Positions 1-8,117 of a DNA stretch of 16,878 bases are shown piece after piece. Each line of letters begins with the position of its first letter. Positions within the stretch are counted from its first letter, which is position 1. The translations under genes and the position numbers were made by a program. This DNA comes from Streptosporangiaceae bacterium (GTDB lineage Bacteria > Actinomycetota > Actinomycetes > Streptosporangiales > Streptosporangiaceae): positions 1 through 16,878 of the forward strand of contig JASHSO010000561.1 of assembly GCA_030038715.1 (NCBI GenBank). The letters are read 5' to 3'. The notes beneath the pieces were generated by a model. The model did no database searches. It saw only the letters and a list, made by a program, of their open reading frames with translations, and was not told the origin of the DNA.

Positions 1-178
1 TCAAGCCCACTGCGAGCAACAGCAGCGAGCAGCCGAGCACCAGGTAATAGGAAGCGAGCGGGCGGTCGAGCAGTGCCCGCAGCGTGGCAGCGCTAGCACG
101 CAGCCGCCAGGCTGACGGAGCCGCCGTGCTGTCGGCCCCAGCATCGCCCGCGGCTGGCTGCCCGACGGCGGCGCTCAC
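1..178 (-). CDS. ftsW: FtsW, lipid II polymerase/division SEDS protein (N-terminal 59 residues only)
   Basis: Only the first 59 codons are in the window; the gene continues past position 1. The translation begins MSAAVGQPAAGD, has a polar cytoplasmic N-terminus of about 40 residues, and then LLDRPLASYYLVLGCSLLLL, which resembles the start of the first membrane helix of actinobacterial FtsW. FtsW is a SEDS-family glycosyltransferase that polymerises lipid II at the septum together with FtsI. The GTG start at 178-176 overlaps the murD stop as GTGA. The only upstream in-frame candidate before a stop at 218-220 is an ATT codon, so this start is favoured. A G-rich GGGGAGG run directly abuts the GTG, unusually close for a ribosome binding site, so translation probably depends on coupling to murD. 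Identity is inferred from the short sequence plus its position after murD, the usual place of ftsW in dcw clusters. Confidence 0.85.
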   Translation of the reverse strand, partial: MSAAVGQPAAGDAGADSTAAPSAWRLRASAATLRALLDRPLASYYLVLGCSLLLLAVGL

Positions 179-1614
179 CCTCCCCCCGCCAGCCTGCCGA
201 CCGCGGCCGCGAATGCGTCACCGCGCGCTTGGTAATCGGCGAACATGTCCCACGACTGGGCCGCAGGCGCCAGCAGCACGGTGTCGCCGTGCCGTGCTGT
301 CGCCGCCGCCGCCGTCACCGCCTGGTCCATGACTCCAGTGTCGGTCCCGGCCAGCTCGGTTACTGGGACATCCGGGGCGTGTCGCGCCAGCGCCTGGCGG
401 AATCTGCCCCGGTCTGTGCCGATCAGCACCGCGGCGCGCAGCCGCGGCGCGGCGCTGCTCACCAGCACGTCGAGGTCCGCGTCGCTACCGCGGAAGAGGC
501 CGCCGGCCAGCCAGATTACGGACCGGAACGTGGCCAACGACGCGGCCGCAGCCGCAGGATTGCTTGCCTTGGAATCATCGACGAACGCCACCCCGCCCGC
601 GGTCGCTACCAGGCTTATCCGGTGCCGCTCTGGCTGGAATGCGCCAAGTCCTGCGGCGATCGCGCCCGGCGGAGCGCCGTAGGCGCGAGCCAGAGCCGCG
701 GCGGCCAGCGCGTCTGCCGTGTTATGCGGCGCGGGCGGCCGGACCGCGCTGACCGGAGCCAGCCTGACCTGCTCGGGCCCGCCGAACGCCCGGTCTACCA
801 GCCAGCCGTCGGCCACGCCGACCTCGCCGCCGCCTGGCTGGCCGAGCCGGAACGCTACGGTCCTGCTGGCCTGGGCCGCAGCGGCCATGGCCACCGCCCG
901 CGCATCCTGCGCGTTATAGACGGCGATCGCGCCAGGCGCGAAGATCCGGCTCTTGGCAGCGGCGTAGGAGTCGATGTCGTCGTGCCAGTCCAGGTGGTGT
1001 GCGGCCACGTTGAGCACCACCGCCGCCAGTGGAGCCACCGTGCGACTCCAGTAGAGCTGGAAGCTCGAGAGCTCCACAGCCACAACCGGGTATGGGTTCG
1101 GTTCGGCGATCACGTCCAGGATCGGGGTGCCCACGTTTCCCGCCGCTATACAACGGTGCCCGGCGGCGGTGAGCATCGCGGTCAGCATCCGCACTGTCGT
1201 GGTCTTGCCGTTGGTGCCGGTCACTGCCAGCCACTGCTGGCGCGACCCGCCCGGCAGCCCAGGACGTAGCCGCCAGGCGAGTTCTACATCGCCGATGACC
1301 TCGATGTCGTCAGCCACCGCCGCAGCCAGCACCGGCGTGTCCGGCCGCAGGCCCGGCGATGTCACGACGAGTTCGGTGCCGGCTGGCACCCGGTCCAGCT
1401 CCGTCGGTCCTAGCCTCGCGGTGACCCCCACCCGGGCCAGCTCCGCCGCTACTCGCTGCCGCTCCGCGTCGGCCCGGGAATCCACGGCCGTGACCTGCGC
1501 TCCCCGGGCGATCAGCAGGGTGGCGGCCGACTGCCCGGTGATCCCGAGGCCCACCACGCAGACGCGCCGGCCAGCCAGCTGGCCCTGCTGCGCCGGTGTG
1601 GTGGATGCGGCCAT
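175..1614 (-). CDS. murD: MurD, UDP-N-acetylmuramoyl-L-alanine--D-glutamate ligase
   Basis: MurD adds D-glutamate to UDP-MurNAc-L-Ala in the cytoplasm, using ATP. Residue numbers are for a 479-residue product starting at ATG 1614. Visible features are the N-terminal nucleotide-binding motif VVGLGITG near residue 20, the P-loop TGTNGKTTT at 132-140, ELSSFQL in the central domain, AAAKSRIF with the lysine that is carbamylated in the family, RHR plus VDDSKASNP at the start of the C-terminal domain, and a LLAPAAQSWD C-terminal motif. The reading frame also opens at ATG 1641, giving 488 residues, but that start would overlap mraY by 23 nt. The second ATG lies 4 nt after the mraY stop. Neither start has a strong ribosome binding site, so the choice is tentative. 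The conserved DH of the NxxxDHLDWH motif reads HH here (see findings). The position after mraY and before ftsW is standard. Confidence 0.95.
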   Translation of the reverse strand: MAASTTPAQQGQLAGRRVCVVGLGITGQSAATLLIARGAQVTAVDSRADAERQRVAAELARVGVTARLGPTELDRVPAGTELVVTSPGLRPDTPVLAAAVADDIEVIGDVELAWRLRPGLPGGSRQQWLAVTGTNGKTTTVRMLTAMLTAAGHRCIAAGNVGTPILDVIAEPNPYPVVAVELSSFQLYWSRTVAPLAAVVLNVAAHHLDWHDDIDSYAAAKSRIFAPGAIAVYNAQDARAVAMAAAAQASRTVAFRLGQPGGGEVGVADGWLVDRAFGGPEQVRLAPVSAVRPPAPHNTADALAAAALARAYGAPPGAIAAGLGAFQPERHRISLVATAGGVAFVDDSKASNPAAAAASLATFRSVIWLAGGLFRGSDADLDVLVSSAAPRLRAAVLIGTDRGRFRQALARHAPDVPVTELAGTDTGVMDQAVTAAAATARHGDTVLLAPAAQSWDMFADYQARGDAFAAAVGRLAGGG

Positions 1615-1618
1615 CGGC

Positions 1619-2671
1619 TCAGGTCTGCAGCCAGGCTGCATAGAAGATGCCCAGACCTAGCGCGATGCACAGGCCACTGACCAGCCAGAACCTGATCACG
1701 ATCGTGGTCTCAGCCCAGCCCTGCAGCTCGAAGTGGTGCTGCAGCGGCGCCATCTTGAACACCCGCCGACCCGTCATCTTGAAGAAGCCCACCTGGATCA
1801 CCACGGACAGCGTGATGATCACGAACAGCCCGCCGAGAATGACCAGCAGTAGCTGGGTCTTGGTGCAGACAGCCAGCCCGGCCAGCACGCCGCCGAGCGC
1901 GAGGGAACCTGTGTCGCCCATAAAGATCTTGGCCGGCGGCGCGTTCCACCATAGGAAACCGAAGCAGGCGCCGAGCACCGCGGACGCCACCACGGCCAGG
2001 TCCAGCGGGTCACGGACTTGGTAGCAGACCGGACTCAGCGCGATCGTGCAGTCGTTGCGCTCCTCCCATATCCCGATCAGCACATAGGCGGCAAGTACCA
2101 GCACTGTCGCGCCAGTGGCCAGGCCGTCCAGCCCGTCGGTCAGGTTCACGCCGTTCGAGAAGCCGGCGATCATGATGACGATCCAGATCACGAACGGCAG
2201 CGTCCCGATCGCCGGGCCGACGTCGCGCAGGAACGAGATGTGCGCGTCGGCTGGGGTCATATCGTAGCCGTCGGGATGCTGCAGTACTTCGAGCGCGAAG
2301 ACGGCGCCAACCACTGCCTGGCCGGCCAGCTTGGCGCCGCTGCGCAGCCCCAGGCTGGTCTGCCGGTAGATCTTGATGAAGTCATCGATGAAGCCGACTA
2401 GCCCAAGCCCGGTCATCAGCCCGAGCACCAGGACGCCCGACGTCGACATCTGGTTATGCGTGGCCGCATGCCCGACGACATAGCCGACGAGCGCGGCGAC
2501 GACGATCACCGTGCCGCCCATCGTCGGCGTACCTCGCTTGGTCTGGTGCTTGGGCCCCACCTCGCGGATAAGCTGCCCATAGCCCCGGCTGCGCAGCAAC
2601 CTGATCGCCAGTGGTGTGCCGAACATAGCGACCACGAGTGACACGGCACCGGTGAGGATGATGGTCCTCAA
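1619..2671 (-). CDS. mraY: MraY, phospho-N-acetylmuramoyl-pentapeptide transferase
   Basis: MraY is an integral membrane enzyme that transfers phospho-MurNAc-pentapeptide from UDP to undecaprenyl phosphate, making lipid I. The 350-residue product is of family length and rich in membrane helices. Signature motifs are intact: KRGTPTMGG (45-53), FIDDFIK (94-100, with the catalytic-site Asp pair 96-97), [15 protein letters not shown] (173-187), FMGDTGS (250-256) and MAPLQHHFE (307-315). The start is TTG at 2671-2669, overlapping the murF stop as TTGA. It is supported by a GGGGAGG ribosome binding site 7 nt upstream and by the family-typical N-terminus [12 protein letters not shown]. It ends 4 nt before the preferred murD start. 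No key residue appears to be missing. Confidence 0.97.
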   Translation of the reverse strand: MRTIILTGAVSLVVAMFGTPLAIRLLRSRGYGQLIREVGPKHQTKRGTPTMGGTVIVVAALVGYVVGHAATHNQMSTSGVLVLGLMTGLGLVGFIDDFIKIYRQTSLGLRSGAKLAGQAVVGAVFALEVLQHPDGYDMTPADAHISFLRDVGPAIGTLPFVIWIVIMIAGFSNGVNLTDGLDGLATGATVLVLAAYVLIGIWEERNDCTIALSPVCYQVRDPLDLAVVASAVLGACFGFLWWNAPPAKIFMGDTGSLALGGVLAGLAVCTKTQLLLVILGGLFVIITLSVVIQVGFFKMTGRRVFKMAPLQHHFELQGWAETTIVIRFWLVSGLCIALGLGIFYAAWLQT

Positions 2672-4092
2672 CTACGCGCCTCCCCGGTAGCGCATGGGGT
2701 CTGCCCGGCCCGCGCACCTCCGGTCAGCGCCAGCGCCACCTCTTCCAGGCCGACGCTGTGCGACGCCTTGACCAGGACCACGTCGCCAGCCCGTAGCCGC
2801 GCGCCGAGCGCGCCCACCGCGGCCGCGGCGTCCGGCACGTGCAGCAGCTCGCCACGCCAGGACGAGACCGCCCTCGCGCCGGCCAGCATAGGCGACGCCT
2901 GGTCACCGACGACGATCAAGCCAGCCAGCCCAGCTCGGGCAGCCTCCGCCCCCGCAGCCTCGTGCAGCCGGCCGGCCTGCGCACCCAGCTCGGCCATCTC
3001 GCCGAGCACCGCGAAGCCGCGCCCACTGACAGCCATGGCCGCTAGCGCGGTGATCGCCGCGCTGACCGACTCCGGGTTGGCGTTGTATGCGTCGTTGACG
3101 ACGGTGATCCCGTCCGGCCGCCGCGTCACCTCCATCCGCCACCGGCTCCTGGCCGCAGCGGCGGACAGCCCGGCTGCGATGGCGTCGATCCGCATGCCGA
3201 GCTGCTCGGCCAGGGCGGCGGCCGCCAGGGCATTGGTGATCTGGTGCGCGCCGTATAGACGCAGCCGCACCGGCGCCGATCCGGACGCCGACACCAGGGT
3301 GAACTCGGGCCGCCCTGCGGGGTCGCAGCGGACGTTCTCGGCCCGCACGTCGGCGCCGGCCGACCTGCCGAATGTCACCACCCGGGCCGCAGTGCGTTCT
3401 GCCATCGCGGCAACCCTGGGGTCGTCGGCGTTCAGTACGGCCACACCGTCGGCCGGGAGGGCCGCCGGCAGCTCGCTCTTGGCCAGTGCGACCTGGTCGA
3501 GGCTGCCAAACTCGCCGGCGTGCGCGTGCCCGACGCACAGCACAACCCCGAGCCTCGGCGGCGCGATCCGGCAGAGCGCAGCGATGTGCCCGATCCCGCG
3601 GGCTGACAGCTCCGACACCAGGTAGCGGGTCTGCGGTGTCACCCTGAGCGCGGTGAGCGGGAGGCCGATCTCGTTGTTGTAAGACTGGTGCGGGGAGACG
3701 GTCGGACCGAGCGTTTCGATGAGCTGGGCGGCCAGGTCCTTGGTCGTGGTCTTGCCGACCGAGCCGGTAATGCCAGCGATCTGGATTTCGGGAACGGCAC
3801 CGACCACGGCGGTCGCCAGGGCGCCGAGAGCGGCCGGCACGTCGGGGACGACCAGAGCGGGACCGCCTATCGGCCGGGTCGACAGCACGGCGACTGCCCC
3901 GGCCGCGAGCGCTGCCGGGCCGAATGCGTGCCCGTCGGTGCGGGTGCCGGGCAGCGCAGCGAACAGGCTACCCGGGGCGGCCTGCCTGGAGTCGATCACA
4001 ACCGGTCCGGACACGATCGCCGCCGGGTCGGTCCCGTCGGCCAGCATCGCACCGGTGATCCGGGCGATCCGCGCCACCGACAGCGGTATCAC
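2668..4092 (-). CDS. murF: MurF, UDP-MurNAc-tripeptide--D-alanyl-D-alanine ligase
   Basis: MurF adds D-Ala-D-Ala to the UDP-MurNAc-tripeptide, finishing the cytoplasmic pentapeptide precursor. The 474-residue product shows the three Mur ligase domains. The N-terminal domain contains [19 protein letters not shown] (31-49). The central ATPase domain has [11 protein letters not shown] (107-117) and [11 protein letters not shown] (137-147). The C-terminal domain has [13 protein letters not shown] (331-343), where the DAYNANP motif is diagnostic for MurF, and ends with [12 protein letters not shown] (439-450). The start is GTG at 4092-4090, overlapping the murE stop as GTGA, with GAGGAGG 4 nt upstream. 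The stop overlaps the mraY start. The tight overlaps imply translational coupling with murE and mraY. Confidence 0.97.
   Translation of the reverse strand: MIPLSVARIARITGAMLADGTDPAAIVSGPVVIDSRQAAPGSLFAALPGTRTDGHAFGPAALAAGAVAVLSTRPIGGPALVVPDVPAALGALATAVVGAVPEIQIAGITGSVGKTTTKDLAAQLIETLGPTVSPHQSYNNEIGLPLTALRVTPQTRYLVSELSARGIGHIAALCRIAPPRLGVVLCVGHAHAGEFGSLDQVALAKSELPAALPADGVAVLNADDPRVAAMAERTAARVVTFGRSAGADVRAENVRCDPAGRPEFTLVSASGSAPVRLRLYGAHQITNALAAAALAEQLGMRIDAIAAGLSAAAARSRWRMEVTRRPDGITVVNDAYNANPESVSAAITALAAMAVSGRGFAVLGEMAELGAQAGRLHEAAGAEAARAGLAGLIVVGDQASPMLAGARAVSSWRGELLHVPDAAAAVGALGARLRAGDVVLVKASHSVGLEEVALALTGGARAGQTPCATGEARS
2679..2685 (-). promoter_or_regulatory. Ribosome binding site supporting the TTG start of mraY
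   Basis: GGGGAGG on the minus strand, inside the end of murF, lies 7 nt before TTG 2671. It supports the rare TTG codon as the mraY start. Confidence 0.7.
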
Positions 4093-5654
4093 GTGTCCTC
4101 CTCGCTGGCGTGATAGAGCGCCAGCGCTTGCCCGGCGACCTCGCGGTCGTCGAAGGGGATCACCGCTCCGCCACTGTACTGCCCCTGCTCATGCCCCTTT
4201 CCGGCGATCAGCACGATGTCGCCCTTGGCCGCGGCGGAGATCGCCAGCCCGATGGCCGCTGCGCGGTCTGGCTGCACCACAACCTGCGCCCGCTTTGCCT
4301 GCGGCACCTCCAGTGCCCCGGTCATCATGTCGGCCAGGATCGCAAGCGGGTCCTCCGAGCGCGGGTTGTCACTGGTGAAGATGGCCACGTCGGCGAGCCG
4401 GGCGGCGGTGGCAGCCATCACGGCGCGCTTGCCGCGATCGCGGTCGCCGCCGCAGCCGAGGACGATCACCAGGCTGCCCTGGGTGACCTCGCGCAGCGCC
4501 GTCAGAACCGCCTCGACCGCTCCCGGCTTGTGGGCATAATCCACGAGCACGGTGAAGTCCTGGCCGGCCTCTACTCGCTCCATCCGTCCCGGCGGGCCAG
4601 GGCAGGCTGCCACGCCCGCGACCGCGGCCGACAGCCCAACGCCGGCTTCCACCAGCGTGACGATCGCCCCCAGCGCGTTGGCGACGTTGAACTGGCCCGG
4701 CAGGGCGACAGCGGCGTCGGATTCCACGCCGCCGGGCCCGATCACACGGAAGGCTGAGCCGTCGGCGCCGGTTCGCACGTCGACAGCCCGCCAGTCCGCC
4801 GACCGGCGCTCCGACACGGAGAACGTGGTGATGGGGATGGCCGCACCGGCGGCAAGTTCGCGGCCCCTGGCGTCGTCGATGTTCACCACTCCCGACCTGG
4901 AATACCGGGGCGTGAACAGCTCGGCCTTCGCCGCGAAATAGTCGTCCATGTTGGCGTGGAAGTCCAGGTGGTCCTGGGAGAGATTGGTGAAGACCGCGAC
5001 ATCGTAATGAATGCCAGCCACCCGGCCTAGCACGAGCGCGTGACTGGACACCTCCATTGCCGCGGCGCCGACGTGCCGCTCGACCATCGTTGCCAGCAGA
5101 GCCTGCAAGTCTGTCGCCTCCGGAGTGGTGAGCTGGCTGACCGCGGTGCTGCGGCCGATCCTGCACTCCACGCCGCCGATCAGGCCGGTCAGGTAGCCTG
5201 CCGCGCGCAGGCCCGACTCCAGCAGGTACGTCGTGGTCGTCTTGCCGATGGTGCCGGTGACGCCGAGTAGCAGCAGCCGGCTGGAGGGATTCCCGTAGAT
5301 CCAGGAGGCCACCTCGCCGAGCCTGGCCCTCGGGTCGGCAACGACGAAGACCGGCAGGCCGGATGCGACCGCCGCCTGCCTGCCGGACGGGTCGGTGAGC
5401 ACGGCGACAGCCCCGGCCGCGGCGGCCGCGCTGCAGTAGCGGGCACCGTGCACGTGGCTTCCAGGCAATGCCGCATACAGGTCACCGGGTCGCACACCGC
5501 GGGAGTCGTGGGTTATCCCGGTCAGTCCGGCGCGCTGGCCACGCGCCGATCCCAGGCCGTGCGCGTCGCGATCCGAAGTCCGCAGCCCCAGCAAGGCAGC
5601 GAGGCCGGACAGTGGGCGCACCGGGACGCGTTCTGGACGGAAGGCCGCTGGCAC
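4089..5654 (-). CDS. murE: MurE, UDP-MurNAc-L-Ala-D-Glu--meso-diaminopimelate ligase
   Basis: MurE adds the third stem-peptide residue to UDP-MurNAc-L-Ala-D-Glu. The 521-residue product has ITHDSRGVRPGDLYAALPG in the N-terminal substrate domain, the P-loop GVTGTIGKTTT (131-141), TTPEATDLQ, EVSSHAL (201-207), TNLSQDHLDFH (223-233) and K243 in the position of the carbamylated lysine. The C-terminal motif TSDNPRSEDP (DNPR at 429-432) is the form that binds meso-diaminopimelate, so the peptidoglycan is predicted to be mDAP type rather than lysine type. The GTG start at 5654-5652 lies 19 nt after the ftsI stop. A GGAGGT ribosome binding site is present but about 11 nt away, slightly long. The gene ends in a GTGA overlap with murF. 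Confidence 0.97.
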   Translation of the reverse strand: MPAAFRPERVPVRPLSGLAALLGLRTSDRDAHGLGSARGQRAGLTGITHDSRGVRPGDLYAALPGSHVHGARYCSAAAAAGAVAVLTDPSGRQAAVASGLPVFVVADPRARLGEVASWIYGNPSSRLLLLGVTGTIGKTTTTYLLESGLRAAGYLTGLIGGVECRIGRSTAVSQLTTPEATDLQALLATMVERHVGAAAMEVSSHALVLGRVAGIHYDVAVFTNLSQDHLDFHANMDDYFAAKAELFTPRYSRSGVVNIDDARGRELAAGAAIPITTFSVSERRSADWRAVDVRTGADGSAFRVIGPGGVESDAAVALPGQFNVANALGAIVTLVEAGVGLSAAVAGVAACPGPPGRMERVEAGQDFTVLVDYAHKPGAVEAVLTALREVTQGSLVIVLGCGGDRDRGKRAVMAATAARLADVAIFTSDNPRSEDPLAILADMMTGALEVPQAKRAQVVVQPDRAAAIGLAISAAAKGDIVLIAGKGHEQGQYSGGAVIPFDDREVAGQALALYHASEEDT

Positions 5655-5673
5655 GGGCAGAGGTTACCTCCGT

Positions 5674-7644
5674 TCACGGCGCGGTGAGCCTGACGTAGGG
5701 CGTTTTGGCATGGTCGGGCGGGATCTTCATGGCCTGCAGCGCAAACTTCATCACGTCGTAGAAGGCAGGTCCGGCTACCTCGTCGCCGTAATACTTCCCC
5801 TGCGGATCCTGAATGTTCACCGCGACGACAAGCTGCGGATTGTCGGCCGGGGCGATTCCGATGTAGCTGGAACCGTACTGGCAGAGGCAGCCCCGCAGGC
5901 TGGGGTCGGAGACCTGAGCAGTTCCTGTCTTGGCCGCCACCGTGTAGCCGGAAATGAGTCCCCAGGGCTCGCCAGCTTGCGCGTCCACCTCAGGCACCTG
6001 CTGAAGCATCAGCATCAGCTCTCGCGCGGTTTTCGCCGAGATGACGCGCCTGCGCTGCGGGCGCGGCGCCGGGGTAAAGGCACCAGTGCCGGTGGTAGTG
6101 CCGGCCACGATCGTCGGCTGGACTCGCACGCCCCCGTTGGCGATCGTGGCGTACACGCTGGCCATCTGGATGGCAGTCACGCCAAGACCCTGGCCGAAGG
6201 CGTATTCGTACCTGCTGTCTCCCCAGTAATTGGCAGAACCCGGCGCGGCGAGCAGCCCCGCGCTTTCCCCGGGCAGGCCAAGGCCGCTCACCGAGCCAAT
6301 GCCGAATGCCCGCAGGAAGTCGTACTGCTGCTGTGGCGTTATGTGCTGCGCGACCTGCACCATGCCGACGTTGCTCGAGTGCGCCAAGATGCCGGCGATG
6401 GTGTAGCGCACGGTCGGGTGCCAGTCCGCGTCGTGGAAGGTGAACTGGCCGTCCATCGTGATCTGGTACGGGATCGTGTACGGGCTCATCGGGGTCTGGC
6501 CGCCCTTCTCTAGCGCGGCCGCGACGGTGATCGGCTTGAGCGTGCTGCCTGGCGCGAAAACGTCTGCGACGCCGATGTCGGTGGTCGCCTGCAGACTGGT
6601 GACCTGCTGCGGATCGTAGGTCGGCCACTGAGCCATGGCCAGAATCGCCCCCGTGTGCGGCTGCATCACCACGATTGAACAGGTGCTCGCGTGATCCGCC
6701 AGCACTCGCTGCTGGCATACCTGGTCTGCCTCGTTCTGGATGAACGCGTTGATGGTGAGCCTGAGGCTCCTGGCCGGCACCGCCTGCGTGATGTCCGATT
6801 CGGTCTGCGGAATCGGCTCGCCGTCGGTACCAATCTCGACGTTCTCGCTGCCGGCCCGGCCCGCTAGCAGTGAGTTGTATTCCTGCTCAAGCCCTGCCTC
6901 GCCGACCAGCGCCCCGTTCGCCGAGGTGTCGGTGAATCCGACGATGTCCGAGGCTAGGTCTCCGGCCGGATAGGCGCGAGCGTAGCTGGGGGTCATGTCG
7001 ACTCCCGGCTCGTCGAGCGCGCTGACCCGGTCGGCCGTGGTCGCCGAGGCATCGCGAGCCAGCACGACGTACTCCGGTGACGAGGGGTGATCCAGCAGCC
7101 CGAGCACCGCCCCGGCCGAGATGCCGAGCGGGCCGGCCAACTTGCCGGCCACCCCGGCTCGCAGCTTCGTGGGTATCAGAGCGGGATCGGCGTAGATCGT
7201 ATAGGTCTGTATGGTCATCGCAAGCACCGTGCCATCGCTGGCGGTGATGGTGCCACGAACGGCGGCGATCGAGATGTGCCTGAGCTGCTGCTGCTGCGCC
7301 GCAGTCCGGTACATCGCCGAGTCGAGCCCCTGCAGCTGGACTAGCCGCCCGGCAAAACCGGACAGCACGAAGGCCGTGCAGAGCAGGGTGACCTTCAGCC
7401 GCTTGGCCGGACTGGCGCGCCGCAGCAGCGGCCTTGCCAGGTAGGGCTGCTGTACCGGCCGGGTGGCGGCAGGCCTGGGAGATGCGGGTCGGGGAGCCGT
7501 GGACCGCGCACGCCTTGGCCGGTCTCGGACCGGCCGTCTGGCGGCGGGCCGGCCACCGGCGTAGCTATCAGCCGCCGCCCCGCGGCCGGCCGGCCGGCGC
7601 GGTCGCTGGTCGCCGCCTCGGCCCGGGCCGGTCCCGACGCTCAC
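5674..7644 (-). CDS. ftsI: FtsI/PbpB class B penicillin-binding protein, septal transpeptidase
   Basis: This is the monofunctional transpeptidase that cross-links septal peptidoglycan as partner of FtsW. The 656-residue product has a long basic, Pro/Arg-rich cytoplasmic tail (1-80), one membrane anchor (about 83-104), a dimerisation/pedestal region and a C-terminal transpeptidase domain. The three penicillin-binding motifs are present: SxxK as STLK (367-370, nucleophile S367), SSN (423-425) and KTGT (572-575). The GTG start at 7644-7642 overlaps the ftsL stop as GTGA. I see no Shine-Dalgarno sequence in the 25 nt upstream, so initiation probably depends on coupling to ftsL. Four extracytoplasmic cysteines (310, 322, 586, 588) stand out. 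A general class B PBP of elongation is possible, but position in the dcw cluster favours FtsI. Confidence 0.95.
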   Translation of the reverse strand: MSVGTGPGRGGDQRPRRPAGRGAAADSYAGGRPAARRPVRDRPRRARSTAPRPASPRPAATRPVQQPYLARPLLRRASPAKRLKVTLLCTAFVLSGFAGRLVQLQGLDSAMYRTAAQQQQLRHISIAAVRGTITASDGTVLAMTIQTYTIYADPALIPTKLRAGVAGKLAGPLGISAGAVLGLLDHPSSPEYVVLARDASATTADRVSALDEPGVDMTPSYARAYPAGDLASDIVGFTDTSANGALVGEAGLEQEYNSLLAGRAGSENVEIGTDGEPIPQTESDITQAVPARSLRLTINAFIQNEADQVCQQRVLADHASTCSIVVMQPHTGAILAMAQWPTYDPQQVTSLQATTDIGVADVFAPGSTLKPITVAAALEKGGQTPMSPYTIPYQITMDGQFTFHDADWHPTVRYTIAGILAHSSNVGMVQVAQHITPQQQYDFLRAFGIGSVSGLGLPGESAGLLAAPGSANYWGDSRYEYAFGQGLGVTAIQMASVYATIANGGVRVQPTIVAGTTTGTGAFTPAPRPQRRRVISAKTARELMLMLQQVPEVDAQAGEPWGLISGYTVAAKTGTAQVSDPSLRGCLCQYGSSYIGIAPADNPQLVVAVNIQDPQGKYYGDEVAGPAFYDVMKFALQAMKIPPDHAKTPYVRLTAP

Positions 7645-8117
7645 CGGGCAGGCCTGGAGCGGCTAGCCGCCGGGCCGGTCCCCGCTGTCGTCTGCCGGGT
7701 GCGCAGGTCGAGGAAGTGCAGCTGCTCTTGTGGGCGCATCCCAAGCTGGTAGGCGAGCTTCTCGACCTGAGCGGGAGCCTGCAGTGCCGAGACCTGCTGC
7801 TGCAGGCTCTGCTCCTGCCGAGCCAGGGTCGCCGCGCGTTGCTGCAGCTGAGTGAGCCTGAAACTGCTAGCGCCCAGCGTCGTGTTGATGACGAGCAGGC
7901 AGATCAGGCCGCCACCCAGCATTCCGAGCACCAGCAGGACGAACGGCATGCGCCCGATTGCCGCCGACCGTCCCGGCGGGACACCGACGGGCCGCGCTGA
8001 TGGCTGGCTCGCTCGCTGCCGAGCAGCCTGCGGCACCGGTGCCTTGGCAGGCCGACTGCGGCTAGACCCTGGCGAAGCCGACCGTGCTCGCGGCCGTGTG
8101 GCTAGCTTCTCGGTCAT
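7641..8117 (-). CDS. ftsL: FtsL-like septum formation initiator, single-pass division protein
   Basis: This small bitopic protein has the layout of actinobacterial FtsL. It has a basic, Ala/Pro/Arg-rich cytoplasmic N-terminus (1-57), one membrane helix (about 58-80, FVLLVLGMLGGGLICLLVIN), then a Gln/Leu-rich coiled-coil segment (about 88-125) and a conserved-looking AYQLGMRPQEQLHFLDL tail. FtsL with FtsQ and FtsB activates FtsW-FtsI at the septum. The sequence family is weakly conserved, so the call rests on topology plus its place between rsmH and ftsI. The ATG at 8117-8115 overlaps the rsmH stop as ATGA. A GGAGG lies about 13 nt upstream, which is long. The product is 158 residues, with a low-complexity C-terminal extension. 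Confidence 0.88.
   Translation of the reverse strand: MTEKLATRPRARSASPGSSRSRPAKAPVPQAARQRASQPSARPVGVPPGRSAAIGRMPFVLLVLGMLGGGLICLLVINTTLGASSFRLTQLQQRAATLARQEQSLQQQVSALQAPAQVEKLAYQLGMRPQEQLHFLDLRTRQTTAGTGPAASRSRPAR

Noticed and set aside
785..845. MurD C-terminal-side motif HNTADALAA, with Asp where E. coli has the second conserved Asn
   Set aside because: From memory, actinobacterial MurD such as that of Mycobacterium also has [10 protein letters not shown] here, so it appears to be a lineage norm. This was not checked by alignment.
229..1269. A 346-codon open frame on the plus strand across murD
   Set aside because: It is antisense to a clear MurD gene, is rich in Arg and Gly as expected for a GC-rich shadow frame, and shows no recognisable domain.
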